DNA of 64,000 nt from Aquitalea denitrificans (GCF_009856625.1 NZ_CP047241.1:744001-808000); one strand, 5' to 3'. Positions 1-9,331 are shown, counted from the stretch's first letter. Notes: generated from the sequence alone by a model not told the origin. Made by a program: numbers and translations.

Positions 1-942
1 GGTGCCCTGATGGACTTCGAGCTGGTGAAGATCCGTGCCGATGTCAGCTGCGAAGTGGTACTGCGTTATCTGCGCCGCTTTGATGAGTTGCCGCATCAGA
101 CCGACAAGATATTTGTGTTGGATGCCAATGAAACCCTATGCGGGGTTCTGCCCTTGCGCAGCCTGCTGGTGGCGGATCCGGAAGCCATGGTGTCAGCCGT
201 GATGGCAACCGAGGTTGTGTCCTTTCAGCCGGAAGACGAAGCACGGGATGCCGCCCAGGCATTCGAACGTTACGATCTGGTATCCGCGCCTGTCGTCGAT
301 GAGCGCGGTGCGCTGATTGGCCGCCTGACCGTGGATGAGATGGTCGATGTCATGCGCGAAGAATCGGACAGCGAAGTACTTAACCTGGCGGGTTTGAAAG
401 AAGAAGAGGACCTGTTTGCGCCAGTGATCGACTCGGTGAAAAACCGCTGGTCGTGGCTGGCAATCAATCTGTGTACGGCCTTTGTAGCATCCCGGGTGAT
501 TGGTGCATTCGAACACTCCATCAATCAGCTTGTGGCGCTGGCAGCACTGATGCCCATCGTGGCCGGTATCGGCGGCAACTCCGGCAACCAGACCATCACC
601 ATGATCGTGCGGGCACTTGCCATGGGCCAGATGCAGGTAAGCCAGGCTTGGCGTCTGTGGCGCAAGGAATTGGGGGTCAGCATCATCAATGGCTTGGTGT
701 GGGGTGGAGCCATCGGCCTGATTGCCTGGCTATTGTATGGACGCCTGTCATTGGGGCTGGTGATGCTGGCTGCCATGACGCTCAACCTGATGCTGGCAGC
801 CACCATGGGCGTATTGATTCCGTCCCTGATGCAAAAACTGGGACGTGACCCGGCACTGGGTTCCAGCGTGCTGATCACGGCATGTACTGACTCCGGTGGC
901 TTTTTCATTTTTCTTGGCCTGGCCACCATCTTCCTGCTTTGA
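1..942 (+). CDS. mgtE: Magnesium transporter MgtE, 5'-truncated by window edge
   Basis: Inner-membrane Mg2+ channel/transporter. The frame is open from base 1, so the cytosolic N-terminal domain and part of the CBS sensor lie outside the window. The 313 visible residues hold the rest of the CBS region (about the first 120) and then the hydrophobic pore domain. The pore signature GIGGNSGNQ sits near visible residue 190 and is the family hallmark. An internal ATG at base 10 is not the real start, because the preceding codons continue the domain without a break. The stop is only 3 bp before prmC, so the two genes are probably cotranscribed. In the family the CBS domains sense cytosolic Mg2+ and gate the pore. 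The assignment is secure; only the missing N-terminus limits it. Confidence 0.93.
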   Translation, partial: GALMDFELVKIRADVSCEVVLRYLRRFDELPHQTDKIFVLDANETLCGVLPLRSLLVADPEAMVSAVMATEVVSFQPEDEARDAAQAFERYDLVSAPVVDERGALIGRLTVDEMVDVMREESDSEVLNLAGLKEEEDLFAPVIDSVKNRWSWLAINLCTAFVASRVIGAFEHSINQLVALAALMPIVAGIGGNSGNQTITMIVRALAMGQMQVSQAWRLWRKELGVSIINGLVWGGAIGLIAWLLYGRLSLGLVMLAAMTLNLMLAATMGVLIPSLMQKLGRDPALGSSVLITACTDSGGFFIFLGLATIFLL

Positions 943-945
943 ATC

Positions 946-1782
946 ATGCTAACCATTGAACAGGCACTGCGCTGCCACCCCTTGCCCCGCCTGGAAACGC
1001 GTATGCTGTTGCAGCATGTCCGCCCGGGCCTGACCCATGCTCGCATGATTGCCGATCCCGATCTGCAGCTAACTGAAAGTGAAGTTGCCCAGTTTACGCA
1101 GCTGGCACAGCGCCGACTGCAGGGTGAGCCGATGGCCTACCTGCTGGGGGAGCGGGAATTCTATGGTCGCAACTTCAGGGTTACACCTGCAGTGCTGATC
1201 CCCCGCCCCGAGACCGAGCATCTGGTGGAGGCCGCCTTGCAGCACGTGGCCGCCGTCGCACCAATGCGCGTGCTTGACCTGGGCTGTGGCAGTGGTGCCA
1301 TTGCCGTTACCCTGGCACTGGAAGCGCCGGCATGGCAGGTGCAGGCTGTTGACCTATCCAATGATGCAGTCGCAGTTAGTCGTGACAATGCAGATCGGCT
1401 TGGCGCGACTGTCAGTTTTCATCTGGGCAGCTGGTATCAGCCGCTGGGTGAACAGTGCGGATTTGACCTGATTGTTTCCAATCCCCCCTATATTGAAAAG
1501 CACGATCATCACCTGGAAGAGGGCGATGTCCGTTTCGAGCCACGTATGGCGCTGACGGATGAGGGCGACGGGCTGGATTGTCTGCGCAAAATCATTGCCG
1601 GTGCACCGGCACGGCTGAAGCCTGGAGGCTGGATCATGCTGGAGCATGGCTATGATCAAGGGGCGGCTGTACGCCAGTTATTGCGGCAGGCGGGTTTGCA
1701 GGCAGTAGCAACACGGGCGGACCTGGCGGGACTGGATCGGGTATCTCTAGGACAGATGCCGATTGACTTGCTCTCGGTGTAA
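946..1782 (+). CDS. prmC: Release factor glutamine N5-methyltransferase PrmC (HemK)
   Basis: Methylates the GGQ glutamine of peptide-chain release factors RF1 and RF2 in the cytosol, using S-adenosylmethionine. The 278-residue product has the usual family length. The SAM-binding loop DLGCGSGAIA lies at residues 111-120 and the catalytic NPPY motif at 179-182. The small helical N-terminal domain that docks on the release factor precedes the methyltransferase fold. The ATG at 946 follows the mgtE stop by 3 bp. In many proteobacteria prmC sits beside prfA; here the partner is mgtE, so prfA must be elsewhere. The downstream gap holds no clear T-tailed terminator on this strand. Confidence 0.95.
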   Translation: MLTIEQALRCHPLPRLETRMLLQHVRPGLTHARMIADPDLQLTESEVAQFTQLAQRRLQGEPMAYLLGEREFYGRNFRVTPAVLIPRPETEHLVEAALQHVAAVAPMRVLDLGCGSGAIAVTLALEAPAWQVQAVDLSNDAVAVSRDNADRLGATVSFHLGSWYQPLGEQCGFDLIVSNPPYIEKHDHHLEEGDVRFEPRMALTDEGDGLDCLRKIIAGAPARLKPGGWIMLEHGYDQGAAVRQLLRQAGLQAVATRADLAGLDRVSLGQMPIDLLSV

Positions 1783-1996
1783 GTGCGGGTCGTGGTCTCG
1801 CACCTCGTGAAGACTGAGGCAGTAAGGCGCATATCTTGGGTCTGGCCGAGAGGGGCGCGAGGGATTGTCAGTCAACAGTAGTTTTTTTGCCCTGTATCAA
1901 GGGGCAAGGCCGATTCCAACGGCATGCTGGCTCCAGTCCGAAAACTGTGATGTTTCTGGAGTGATTCCTGCTGTGTTTTCCTGTGGATGGTTAAAG

Positions 1997-2045
1997 GAAA
2001 ACTGGCGTAGCCCCGATCATCATAGAGATTAGGGACTACGCCAGC
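1997..2045 (-). terminator. Probable slyD terminator hairpin
   Basis: A 9-bp perfect stem CTGGCGTAG/CTACGCCAG (2002-2010 with 2036-2044) is followed on the minus strand by a T-rich run TTTTCCTTT. Its position 40 bp past the slyD stop fits rho-independent termination. Confidence 0.6.
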
Positions 2046-2050
2046 TTGAG

Positions 2051-2073
2051 CAGACAATAGCGGGTATTGTCTG
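2051..2073. repeat. Perfect inverted repeat just after slyD
   Basis: CAGACAATA and TATTGTCTG form a 9-bp perfect stem with a 5-nt loop, starting about 10 bp past the slyD stop. There is no T-run, so it may protect the mRNA 3' end or work together with the next hairpin. Confidence 0.6.
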
Positions 2074-2083
2074 GCGTTATTGC

Positions 2084-2563
2084 TTAGTGGTGGTGGCCAT
2101 GTGCACCGTGAACGTGGCCGTGGCTCAGTTCTTCAGCACTGGCGGCACGTACTTCGGTAACCTTGGCAACAAAGCGGATGGTCTGGCCAGCCAGCGGATG
2201 GTTGGCATCCACGATAGCCTTGCCGTCGGCGATGTCGGTCACGCGGAACAGCAGCACGTCGCCGGTTTCCGGATCGTCAGCTTCGAACATCATGCCGACT
2301 TCGACGTCAGCCGGGAACACGTCCAGATCTTCAACGCGAACCAGTTCTTCTTCCGGGTCGCCGAAAGCATCATCCGGGGTCAGCTTGACGTCGACGGAGT
2401 CGCCAACGCTCTTGCCGTGCAGGGCCTCTTCAACCAGCGGGAAGATGCCGTCATAGCCGCCATGCAGGTAGGCAATGGGTTCTTCAGTCTTGTCGAGAAG
2501 GGTGTTCTCTGCGTCAAACATCTCGTAGTGGAGGGTAACGACGGTATCTTTGGCGATTTGCAT
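2084..2563 (-). CDS. slyD: FKBP-type peptidyl-prolyl isomerase SlyD
   Basis: Cytosolic prolyl cis-trans isomerase and chaperone of the SlyD/FkpA-like FKBP family. The 159-residue product starts with the FKBP half-domain (VVTLHYEMFDAENTLLDKT, about residues 8-26), continues with the inserted flap domain rich in acidic residues, and returns to the FKBP core with the ALAGQTIRF-like segment near residue 130. The short C-terminal tail HGHVHGAHGHHH is a histidine-rich metal-binding tail. It lacks the many cysteines of the E. coli tail. In E. coli SlyD binds nickel and aids hydrogenase maturation; a similar nickel role here is only inference. The gene stands alone between convergent prmC and divergent roxA. 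Confidence 0.93.
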   Translation of the reverse strand: MQIAKDTVVTLHYEMFDAENTLLDKTEEPIAYLHGGYDGIFPLVEEALHGKSVGDSVDVKLTPDDAFGDPEEELVRVEDLDVFPADVEVGMMFEADDPETGDVLLFRVTDIADGKAIVDANHPLAGQTIRFVAKVTEVRAASAEELSHGHVHGAHGHHH

Positions 2564-2701
2564 CAGAAATTGTCCGGAATGAAATGAAAAACCTTGTCAG
2601 GGCGAGGTGCACATTGCGCCCCAGTCCTGCAAGCAATAGTGCGGAATGCCGCTTGAACGTATTGTAAACCATAGAAGGGCCCGCAAGCCCGTGAAACTGC
2701 C

Positions 2702-3835
2702 ATGAAACCGATGACATTGCTGGGGGGGCTCACCCCCGAAGAGTTTCTCAGCGAATATTGGCAAAAAAAGCCTTTGCTGATCCGTGGTGCGCTGACTGAT
2801 GTTGGTCCGCATGTTGATTTCAAATGCCTGTCCGAACTGGCCATGCAAGAGGACGTTGAGTCCCGCCTGATCGAAAACCGCAGCGGGAAATGGCATCTGG
2901 AACGCGGTCCATTCCGGCCGGCACGTTTTCGCAAGCTGGGTGAAACCGACTGGACCATCCTGGTACAGAATGTGAACCATCACTTGCCGCATATCGACAA
3001 GATATTGTGGCAATTCGATTTCATCCCTTTTGCTAGGCTGGATGACCTGATGATCAGCTATGCACCGCCAGGTGGCACTGTCGGCCCGCATTTTGATTCC
3101 TACGATGTCTTCCTGCTGCAAGTGGGCGGCAAGAAGCGCTGGCAGATTTCTTCGCAAGCCGATGACGACTTTATTCCGGATGCTCCCATTCGTGTATTGC
3201 AGGATTTCCGCGTGGAAGAAGAATTCGTGCTCGAGCATGGCGACATGCTGTACCTTCCGCCCAAGTGCGCACATTATGGTGTCGCGCTTGAGCCGGGCAT
3301 GACGTACTCGATCGGCTTTCGAGCCGCACCGACGCAGGAGCTGGCTACACAGTTCCTGGTCTATATGCAGGATCGCATCTGCCTGGACGGGCGTTATGCC
3401 GATCCCGAATTGCAGCGCCAGCCAGACCCGGCACGCATCAGCGACGAAATGGTGGACAAGGTCAGCCAGATGCTGAGCCAGATTACCTGGGATAAGCGGA
3501 CGATCAGCGACTTCCTTGGACACTATCTGACCGAACCGAAGCCGCATGTGTTTTACGATTCACCAGCAGAAGAGCTGGATGAGGATGAGTTTGTCCAAGA
3601 AGTAAGGCTTCTCGGGATGGAACTGGATCGCAAAAGCCTGATTCTGTTCCATGATGAAATGTTCTATTGCAATGGTGAGCTTCTCGAAATCGAACCGGAT
3701 GATGTTGCACTGTGGCAACAATTTGCCAATCAGCGGCATTTGTCCCCAGCCGACATCAGGCCGTCGTTATTGGATGTGCTGTACGAAGGATATCTATCTG
3801 GATATTGGCATTTGCCGCAGTCTGTAGCAAAATAA
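2702..3835 (+). CDS. roxA: Ribosomal protein L16 arginine 3-hydroxylase (RoxA/YcfD-like)
   Basis: Fe(II)/2-oxoglutarate-dependent JmjC/cupin-4 oxygenase. The E. coli homologue hydroxylates an arginine of ribosomal protein uL16. The 377-residue length matches the family. The iron-binding facial triad is visible: H130 and D132 in GPHFDSYDVF, and the distal histidine H191 in PPKCAHYGV. The dimerisation and C-terminal winged-helix regions follow. The start MKPMTLLGGL at 2702 fits the family N-terminus; a second ATG 9 bp on is possible. The gene is divergent from slyD across 138 bp and is followed by no obvious terminator. Confidence 0.92.
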   Translation: MKPMTLLGGLTPEEFLSEYWQKKPLLIRGALTDVGPHVDFKCLSELAMQEDVESRLIENRSGKWHLERGPFRPARFRKLGETDWTILVQNVNHHLPHIDKILWQFDFIPFARLDDLMISYAPPGGTVGPHFDSYDVFLLQVGGKKRWQISSQADDDFIPDAPIRVLQDFRVEEEFVLEHGDMLYLPPKCAHYGVALEPGMTYSIGFRAAPTQELATQFLVYMQDRICLDGRYADPELQRQPDPARISDEMVDKVSQMLSQITWDKRTISDFLGHYLTEPKPHVFYDSPAEELDEDEFVQEVRLLGMELDRKSLILFHDEMFYCNGELLEIEPDDVALWQQFANQRHLSPADIRPSLLDVLYEGYLSGYWHLPQSVAK

Positions 3836-3995
3836 CCACATCAGATGTTCAAATGTACACATGGCAAGGCATCTACCGGTCAAGCATCGGCGTTCAAACG
3901 CTCATTTTGCCGGGAATGCTGCGCTGCGGAAGGTTGCAGTGGGATTAGTGGCGTTTTTGCTGGTCTGCCCCCCTACACAGCAATTTTTTTCGTGA

Positions 3996-4001
3996 TACAA
4001 T
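3996..4001 (+). promoter_or_regulatory. Candidate extended -10 box for the small lipoprotein gene
   Basis: TGATACAAT (3993-4001) matches an extended sigma-70 -10 element (TGnTACAAT). No good -35 box is seen at 17 bp. It lies about 100 bp upstream of the lipoprotein start. Confidence 0.4.
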
Positions 4002-4100
4002 TTGCGCACTGAAAGATTTTCAGTCGCCCAGTCATTTCCAAATACAGCTTGGGCGATTAAATTGACGTCTTGTTAACTTATCTTTAAAGGTCAAGAAAAA

Positions 4101-4313
4101 ATGAAACAGTCGCTCCTCGTTGCTGCCCTGCTGGCCGTTGCTCTGTCCGCTTGCGGTAAGAAGGCTGATGCTCCTGCTGAAGCTTCCGCTCCTGCTGTTG
4201 AAGCTTCCGCTCCGGCTGCTGATGCTTCCGCTCCGGCTGCTGACGCTTCCGCTCCGGCTGCTGACGCTTCCGCTGCTGCTGCTTCCGCTCCGGCTGCTTC
4301 CGCTGCTCAGTAA
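4101..4313 (+). CDS. Small alanine/proline repeat lipoprotein, function unknown
   Basis: A 70-residue product beginning with a lipoprotein signal peptide: positively charged start, hydrophobic stretch, lipobox LSAC with the lipidated cysteine at residue 18. The mature part GKKADAPAEASAPAVEASAP is followed by near-perfect 7-residue repeats of the type AADASAP, and so is probably an extended, unstructured linker anchored to a membrane. An RBS-like purine stretch (aagaaaaa) precedes the ATG at 4101. A strong terminator follows at once, so the gene is monocistronic. Similar small Ala/Pro lipoproteins occur in Neisseriales and Burkholderiales without known function, and I do not assign one. Confidence 0.8.
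   Translation: MKQSLLVAALLAVALSACGKKADAPAEASAPAVEASAPAADASAPAADASAPAADASAAAASAPAASAAQ
4210..4290 (+). repeat. 21-bp tandem repeat inside lipoprotein gene
   Basis: Three consecutive 21-bp units encode AADASAP-type heptads, differing by a T/C change in the Asp codon (gat/gac), followed by degenerate units. In-frame 21-bp units allow length change without a frameshift. Confidence 0.75.
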
Positions 4314-4330
4314 TTCAGCGCGAAAGCACC

Positions 4331-4356
4331 AAAAACCGGCTTCGGCCGGTTTTTTT
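4331..4356 (+). terminator. Rho-independent terminator of lipoprotein gene
   Basis: AAAAACCGGC-TTCG-GCCGGTTTTTT forms a stem with a UUCG tetraloop and a T-run, 17 bp after the stop. Confidence 0.9.
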
Positions 4357-4403
4357 ACGCCCATTGTTTGCCGCTTGCAGGCGGCGCATTGTACGTAAGC
4401 ATG

Positions 4404-4430
4404 AAAAAAGCCCGCTGGTGCGGGCTTTTT
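4404..4430 (-). terminator. Terminator of dapA-bamC (bidirectional form)
   Basis: AGCCCGC/GCGGGCT stem (CTGGTGCGGGC side at 4414-4425) is flanked by A-run and T-run on either side, so it can end transcription from both strands. It lies 18 bp past the bamC stop. Confidence 0.85.
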
Positions 4431-4447
4431 GCTTTACTACGGGAGGC

Positions 4448-5614
4448 TTATTGCAGCTCAGTCTGCAACTTGGACAGTACCGATTTTGCAAAGCTGTCCG
4501 ACAGCGGCTTGCCTTGTTTGTCCAGTACGGCAAGTGTGCTGCTGCCACTGGTGGCTTCCTTGACCTGGATCCGGTATTCCGGTCCGGACGGATTGGCCTT
4601 CTCGTCGCTATCCTTGCTCTTCCAGAATGCGAGGCTGGACCAGAAGCCACCACCGGAGGAGGACTCGTCTTTCTTGTCCAGTTCGCCCTTGGCCGGCTTG
4701 ACGAAGTAGAGGCCCTGCGAGCGGTCGCGGTCATTGACCACCAGACCGATGCGATCCAGCGCCAGACCAACACGACGCCAGGCGCGATCGAAGCCGTCAT
4801 TGATGTTGAGCTTGCCATCAACAATGCTGTCTTTCGGCTTGTCGGCAACAACCTGGGTTTTCTTGACTGCAGCCTTGGCCTGCTCTTCGGTAATGCCCAT
4901 GCGGATCATGAAGCGGCCAAGCAGTTCGGCTTCCAGGTTCGGGTCAACCGGGCGGGGCTGCCACATGGTGTCCGATTTGCCTTCGTTGATGAAGGTTTCG
5001 TACATGCCACGGTGTGAGAAGTAAATTTCAGTACCGTTGGCAGTTTTTTCCAGTCGGATGCGGAATTTGTCACGCTCCGGAGTGGACATTGCGCCACCCA
5101 GGCCAACCGTTTCCATCAATTTGCGAATACCATCGGACGGCAGCTTGGCACGGTTTTCGGCCCAGTCGGTTTCCATGATGCCAAGATCAGGTTCTTCGGT
5201 TTTGATGACAAAACCGTTTTCCTGCCAGAAGGCTTTCAGCACCGGCCACAGTTCTGCTGGAGACTTGCCCTTCACCTCGAGCCAGCGTTGAGTGCCGGCA
5301 CGTTCCATGGTGATGTTGTCGATGCTGTTGACGGCAACAGTATTGCCGGTAACCGCGGCCTGCATGGCCGGAGCCTGCTGCGCAGCAGCTGCGGCATTGC
5401 TGTTGGCCAGGGCGGAGGCACTACCGGTTGCCGGGATGACGTATTTGTTCTGGATCTGCGGAGCTGTCAGGTCAGGCGGTACTTCCAGCGAATTGCCTGC
5501 CTTTGGCGGTTCGGCAGATTTGTAATCCAGTTTCTTTTCCAGCGGGTTGGAGGTGCTGCAGCCGGCAAGAATGCCGGTTGCCAGCAGAATCGCGGCGGGC
5601 GCGCTTCGTTTCAT
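4448..5614 (-). CDS. bamC: Outer membrane protein assembly factor BamC
   Basis: Lipoprotein of the BAM complex that inserts beta-barrel proteins into the outer membrane. The 388-residue product has a lipoprotein signal with lipobox LAGC, lipidated cysteine at residue 19, and then the extended N-terminal segment that binds BamD (NPLEKKLDYKSAEPPK). Two helix-grip domains follow, separated by a linker. The gene lies 24 bp downstream of dapA on the same strand. The same dapA-bamC pairing is known in E. coli (dapA-nlpB), which supports both calls. A poly-Ala/Gln region (about residues 60-90) is less conserved. The start MKRSAPAAILL gives a normal signal peptide. Confidence 0.92.
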   Translation of the reverse strand: MKRSAPAAILLATGILAGCSTSNPLEKKLDYKSAEPPKAGNSLEVPPDLTAPQIQNKYVIPATGSASALANSNAAAAAQQAPAMQAAVTGNTVAVNSIDNITMERAGTQRWLEVKGKSPAELWPVLKAFWQENGFVIKTEEPDLGIMETDWAENRAKLPSDGIRKLMETVGLGGAMSTPERDKFRIRLEKTANGTEIYFSHRGMYETFINEGKSDTMWQPRPVDPNLEAELLGRFMIRMGITEEQAKAAVKKTQVVADKPKDSIVDGKLNINDGFDRAWRRVGLALDRIGLVVNDRDRSQGLYFVKPAKGELDKKDESSSGGGFWSSLAFWKSKDSDEKANPSGPEYRIQVKEATSGSSTLAVLDKQGKPLSDSFAKSVLSKLQTELQ

Positions 5615-5638
5615 GCGGACTCCCTTGTCGTCAGGGGG

Positions 5639-6514
5639 TTAGATGAGTTCTGCCTGCTTCATGGCGGCGGTCAGCTGCGGACGCAGGCTTTCCGACATGA
5701 CATGAAGGGGAAGGCGGATGCCTGCAGGAATCATGCCCAGCTCTTGCAGTACCCACTTGGCCGGAATCGGATTGGGTTCGGCAAACAGCTGCTTGTGCAG
5801 ACCTTGCAACTTGTCGTTCAGCTCACGTGCCAGAGCAGCATTACCGGCAATGGCGGCTGCGCACATCTGGCTCATCAGTTTCGGTGCGACATTGGTGGTG
5901 ACCGAAATCACACCATTACCGCCACACAGCATGAATGCCATGCCGGTAGCGTCATCACCGGAGTAAAGCGCGAAGTTTTTCGGAACACGGCTGATCAGGT
6001 CGCAAGCGCGACCGATATCACCGGTGGCATCCTTCAGCCCGATGATGCCGGGCACTTCGGTCAGGCGCAGCACGGTGTCGTTGTTCATGTCGGCAACAGT
6101 GCGACCCGGTACGTTGTACAGGATTACAGGAATGTCGACACTTTCAGCAATTGCGCGGAAATGGCGGTACATGCCTTCCTGCGTCGGTTTGTTGTAGTAG
6201 GGCACCACGGAAAGAGTCATGTCGGCACCTGCCTGCTTGGCATGTGCCGCCAGTTCGATGGCTTCGGCGGTGGAGTTTGCCCCGGTACCGGCGATAACCT
6301 TGACGCGGCCTTTGGCCTGTTTGATGACAGCTTCGACGACAGCGATGTGTTCATCAACGGCAAGGGTGGCGGATTCGCCGGTGGTACCAACGGCAACAAT
6401 GCCGCTGGTGCCGTTGTCGATGTGGAAATCGACCAGGCGGGAGAGCGATTCGAAGTCGACCCGACCATCTGTGGTCATCGGGGTGACCAGGGCAACCAAG
6501 CTACCGGTAAGCAT
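5639..6514 (-). CDS. dapA: 4-hydroxy-tetrahydrodipicolinate synthase DapA
   Basis: Condenses pyruvate with L-aspartate semialdehyde, the first committed step of lysine and meso-diaminopimelate synthesis. The 291-residue TIM barrel has the Schiff-base lysine K161 in GLKDATG and the catalytic tyrosine Y133 in ILYNVPGRT. The GTTGE pyruvate-binding loop lies near residues 43-47. It is the first gene of a two-gene unit with bamC. The start MLTGSLVALVTPM is the typical family N-terminus. It is divergent from ybiT across about 174 bp. Confidence 0.97.
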   Translation of the reverse strand: MLTGSLVALVTPMTTDGRVDFESLSRLVDFHIDNGTSGIVAVGTTGESATLAVDEHIAVVEAVIKQAKGRVKVIAGTGANSTAEAIELAAHAKQAGADMTLSVVPYYNKPTQEGMYRHFRAIAESVDIPVILYNVPGRTVADMNNDTVLRLTEVPGIIGLKDATGDIGRACDLISRVPKNFALYSGDDATGMAFMLCGGNGVISVTTNVAPKLMSQMCAAAIAGNAALARELNDKLQGLHKQLFAEPNPIPAKWVLQELGMIPAGIRLPLHVMSESLRPQLTAAMKQAELI

Positions 6515-6688
6515 AGTTCTGCCTATATCTAGGGATGAAGATTCAAAGTCTTCGATTGTAGCGGAATTCCCCTACGGGTCAAAAGCATGTCATCGCATTT
6601 GGTGCCAAGCGCCGGATTGTCGTGCCGATGTGATAGAATCCACGGTTTTTCCGATACTTACGGCTGGATTGGCTGAAGGATCCCAAGC

Positions 6689-8320
6689 GTGATTACCACA
6701 AGCAACATTACCATGCAGTTTGGCGTGAAACCTTTGTTTGAAAAGGTTTCCGTCAAGTTTGGCGAAGGCAACCGTTATGGCCTGATTGGCGCCAACGGTT
6801 CCGGCAAATCGACATTCATGAAAATTCTGGGCGGTGACCTGGAACAAACCGGTGGCGAAGTTGCCATCGAAAACGGCCTGCGTCTGGGCAAGCTGCGTCA
6901 GGACCAGTTTGCCTACGAAGAACAGCGCGTCATCGATGTGGTGATGATGGGCCATACCGAGATGTGGGCGGCGATGAGCGAGCGTGACGCCATTTACGCC
7001 AATCTCGAAGCCACCGAAGAAGATTACATGCACGCGGCCGAACTGGAGGCCAAGTTCGCTGAGTATGACGGCTACACCGCGGAAGCGCGTGCCGGTGAAC
7101 TGCTGATGGGTGTGGGTATTCCGGTGGAGCAGCACTTTGGCCCGATGAGTGAAGTGGCTCCCGGCTGGAAGCTGCGTGTGCTGCTGGCACAGGCCTTGTT
7201 CTCCAACCCGGACATCCTGTTGCTGGACGAACCGACCAACAACCTGGACATCAACACCATTCGCTGGCTGGAGAATGTGCTGAACGAGCGCAACTCCACC
7301 ATGATCATCATCTCCCACGACCGTCACTTCCTGAATTCCGTATGTACCCACATGGCGGATCTGGACTACAACACCATCCGCATCTATCCGGGCAATTACG
7401 ATGACTACATGATTGCCTCAGCCCAGGCGCGTGAGCGTCAGCTGTCTTCCAACAGCAAGGCCAAGGAGCGTATCCAGGAGCTGCAGGAATTTGTGGCCCG
7501 TTTCTCGGCCAACAAGTCCAAGGCGCGTCAGGCGACTTCCCGTCTGAAGCAGGTGGACAAGTTGAAGTCGGAAATGGTGGACGTGAAGCCGTCCAGCCGG
7601 CAGAACCCCTTCATCCGCTTCGAGACCGACGACAAGTTCAAGCTGCACCGTCAGGCCGTAGAAGTGGAAAGCCTCAACAAGGCTTACGACAGCAAGGTGC
7701 TGTTCAAGGATATGAGCTTCATTCTGGAAGCCGGTGCCCGCCTGGCGGTGATTGGCCCGAACGGTGCAGGTAAGACCTCGCTGGTCAAACTGCTAGCCGG
7801 TGCTTTTGAGCCCAAGTTTGCCGAAGGTCTGACCGCTGACTTTGGCAACATCAAGTGGGCGGAAAAAGCCCAGATCGGTTATTTCGCGCAGGATCACGAG
7901 GCCGATTTTGACACCGACATGAACCTGACCGAGTGGATGCGTGAGTGGGGTCAGGACGGTGATGATGAACAGGTGATCCGCGGCACGCTGGGTCGTCTGC
8001 TGTTTGGCGGCGACGAAGTGACCAAGCCGGTTCACGTGCTGTCCGGTGGTGAAAAGGGCCGCATGCTGTATGGCAAGCTGATCCTGCAAAAGCCCAATGT
8101 GATGATTATGGACGAACCGACCAACCACATGGACATGGAGTCGATCGAATCCCTGAACATGGCGCTGGAAAAGTACAAGGGCACGCTGATTTTCGTCTCG
8201 CACGACCGTCAGTTCGTCAGCTCGCTGGCTACCCATGTACTGGAGCTCGATGGCAAGGGCGGCTATGACTACTACACTGGCAATTATGAAGATTACCTGG
8301 CCAGCAAGGGTCTGGAATAA
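6689..8320 (+). CDS. ybiT: ABC-F family ATPase YbiT
   Basis: Soluble ABC-F protein with two ATP-binding cassettes and no membrane domain; members act on ribosomes. Cassette 1 has Walker A GANGSGKS near residue 34 and Walker [12 protein letters not shown] near residue 181, with the atypical signature region [16 protein letters not shown]. Cassette 2 has Walker [18 protein letters not shown] and [16 protein letters not shown]. The inter-cassette linker (about residues 240-310) is short, as in YbiT. Residue-level resemblance to E. coli YbiT is strong along the whole 543 residues. Translation starts at a GTG at 6689 preceded by GAAGGA. Its exact cellular role is not established here. Confidence 0.92.
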   Translation: MITTSNITMQFGVKPLFEKVSVKFGEGNRYGLIGANGSGKSTFMKILGGDLEQTGGEVAIENGLRLGKLRQDQFAYEEQRVIDVVMMGHTEMWAAMSERDAIYANLEATEEDYMHAAELEAKFAEYDGYTAEARAGELLMGVGIPVEQHFGPMSEVAPGWKLRVLLAQALFSNPDILLLDEPTNNLDINTIRWLENVLNERNSTMIIISHDRHFLNSVCTHMADLDYNTIRIYPGNYDDYMIASAQARERQLSSNSKAKERIQELQEFVARFSANKSKARQATSRLKQVDKLKSEMVDVKPSSRQNPFIRFETDDKFKLHRQAVEVESLNKAYDSKVLFKDMSFILEAGARLAVIGPNGAGKTSLVKLLAGAFEPKFAEGLTADFGNIKWAEKAQIGYFAQDHEADFDTDMNLTEWMREWGQDGDDEQVIRGTLGRLLFGGDEVTKPVHVLSGGEKGRMLYGKLILQKPNVMIMDEPTNHMDMESIESLNMALEKYKGTLIFVSHDRQFVSSLATHVLELDGKGGYDYYTGNYEDYLASKGLE

Positions 8321-8388
8321 GCGGTAAGTTGCTCTTTCTTCAATGCCTTTGTCTTGTTGGCAGGCAGGCTAGAGCGATTGCTTTACCG

Positions 8389-8466
8389 ACGGGAGCAGGT
8401 GCGCTATATTGCAGTGCGACATCGTGTTGCGCTGCAAAATAACAGTGCACGATGCTCCCGTTTTTT
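8389..8466 (+). terminator. Long-loop terminator or structured RNA downstream of ybiT
   Basis: ACGGGAGCA (8389-8397) pairs perfectly with TGCTCCCGT (8453-8461), followed by TTTTT. Inside the loop a second stem pairs TTGCAGTGC (8409-8417) with GCGCTGCAA (8429-8437). It may be the ybiT terminator, a small RNA, or a terminator overlapping an operator for the next gene. Confidence 0.55.
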
Positions 8467-8590
8467 GTAGCACCAACATAATAACGACAAGACCAAAACA
8501 GGAACCCGATCTTGAATGGGTCGATGGTGGAGCCCGAAGGTCGACCCGGAACCGGGTTGCCTGCAACCTCAAGTTAATGAAGGAAGAACC

Positions 8591-9331
8591 ATGCGATTGA
8601 AAGGGAAAGTCTCCATCATCACTGGCGCTGCCAGCGGTATCGGCAAGGCGACTGCAGAGAAGTTCATCAAGGAAGGCGCCATCGTTGCCGTCTGTGACCT
8701 GAACATCGATGCCGTGAATGCAGTGGTGGAAGAACTCAAGGCTCTGGGTGGCGAGGCTGTCGGCTATCTGGTCAATGTGACCGACAAGGCGCAGATCGCC
8801 GATATGGTTGGTGATCTGAAAGCACGCTTTGGCCGCATCGATGTACTGGTAAACAATGCCGGCATCGTAATGGATGCTCAACTGATCAAGATGACCGACG
8901 ACCAGTTCGACAAGGTAATCGACATCAACCTGAAGGGCGTTTACAACTGCGCCCGCGCCGTGGTGGATACCATGGTGGAGCAGGGTGGTGGCGTTATCCT
9001 GAATGCGTCTTCGGTAGTCGGCGTGTATGGCAACTTTGGCCAGACCAACTACGCTGCCACCAAGTTTGGCGTGATCGGTTTCGTCAAGACCTGGGCCAAG
9101 GAATTGGGCAAGAAGGGCATTCGTGCCAACGCCGTATGCCCGGGCTTTGTGGCAACGCCCATCCTGAAATCCATGCCGGAAAAAGTGATTCAGGCCATGG
9201 AAGACAAGGTGCCGATGAAGCGCATGGCCGATCCGGCCGAAATCGCCAACGTCTATGCTTTCCTGGCATCGGACGAAGCCAGCTACATCAATGGCGCTGC
9301 CATTGAAGTAACCGGTGGCCTGACGCTGTAA
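8591..9331 (+). CDS. SDR-family 3-oxoacyl-ACP/acetoacetyl-CoA reductase (FabG-like)
   Basis: NAD(P)H-dependent short-chain dehydrogenase of 246 residues. The cofactor loop TGAASGIG lies at residues 11-18, the NNAG motif near 88-91 and the catalytic YAATK near residue 155. The ATG at 8591 is chosen because AGGAAG precedes it by a few bases and gives the standard short N-terminus; an upstream in-frame start would add 25 residues with no domain content. The gene is not in a fab cluster (no fabD, acpP or fabF beside it), so a role outside bulk fatty-acid synthesis, for example polyhydroxyalkanoate precursor supply, is possible. A clear terminator follows, making it monocistronic. Confidence 0.85.
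   Translation: MRLKGKVSIITGAASGIGKATAEKFIKEGAIVAVCDLNIDAVNAVVEELKALGGEAVGYLVNVTDKAQIADMVGDLKARFGRIDVLVNNAGIVMDAQLIKMTDDQFDKVIDINLKGVYNCARAVVDTMVEQGGGVILNASSVVGVYGNFGQTNYAATKFGVIGFVKTWAKELGKKGIRANAVCPGFVATPILKSMPEKVIQAMEDKVPMKRMADPAEIANVYAFLASDEASYINGAAIEVTGGLTL

Larger units (their letters stand above)
1783..2083. other. Intergenic stretch between convergent prmC and slyD
   Basis: No convincing gene. A 61-codon frame on the minus strand has no recognisable domain. The right-hand part carries two hairpins downstream of slyD, listed separately. Confidence 0.6.
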
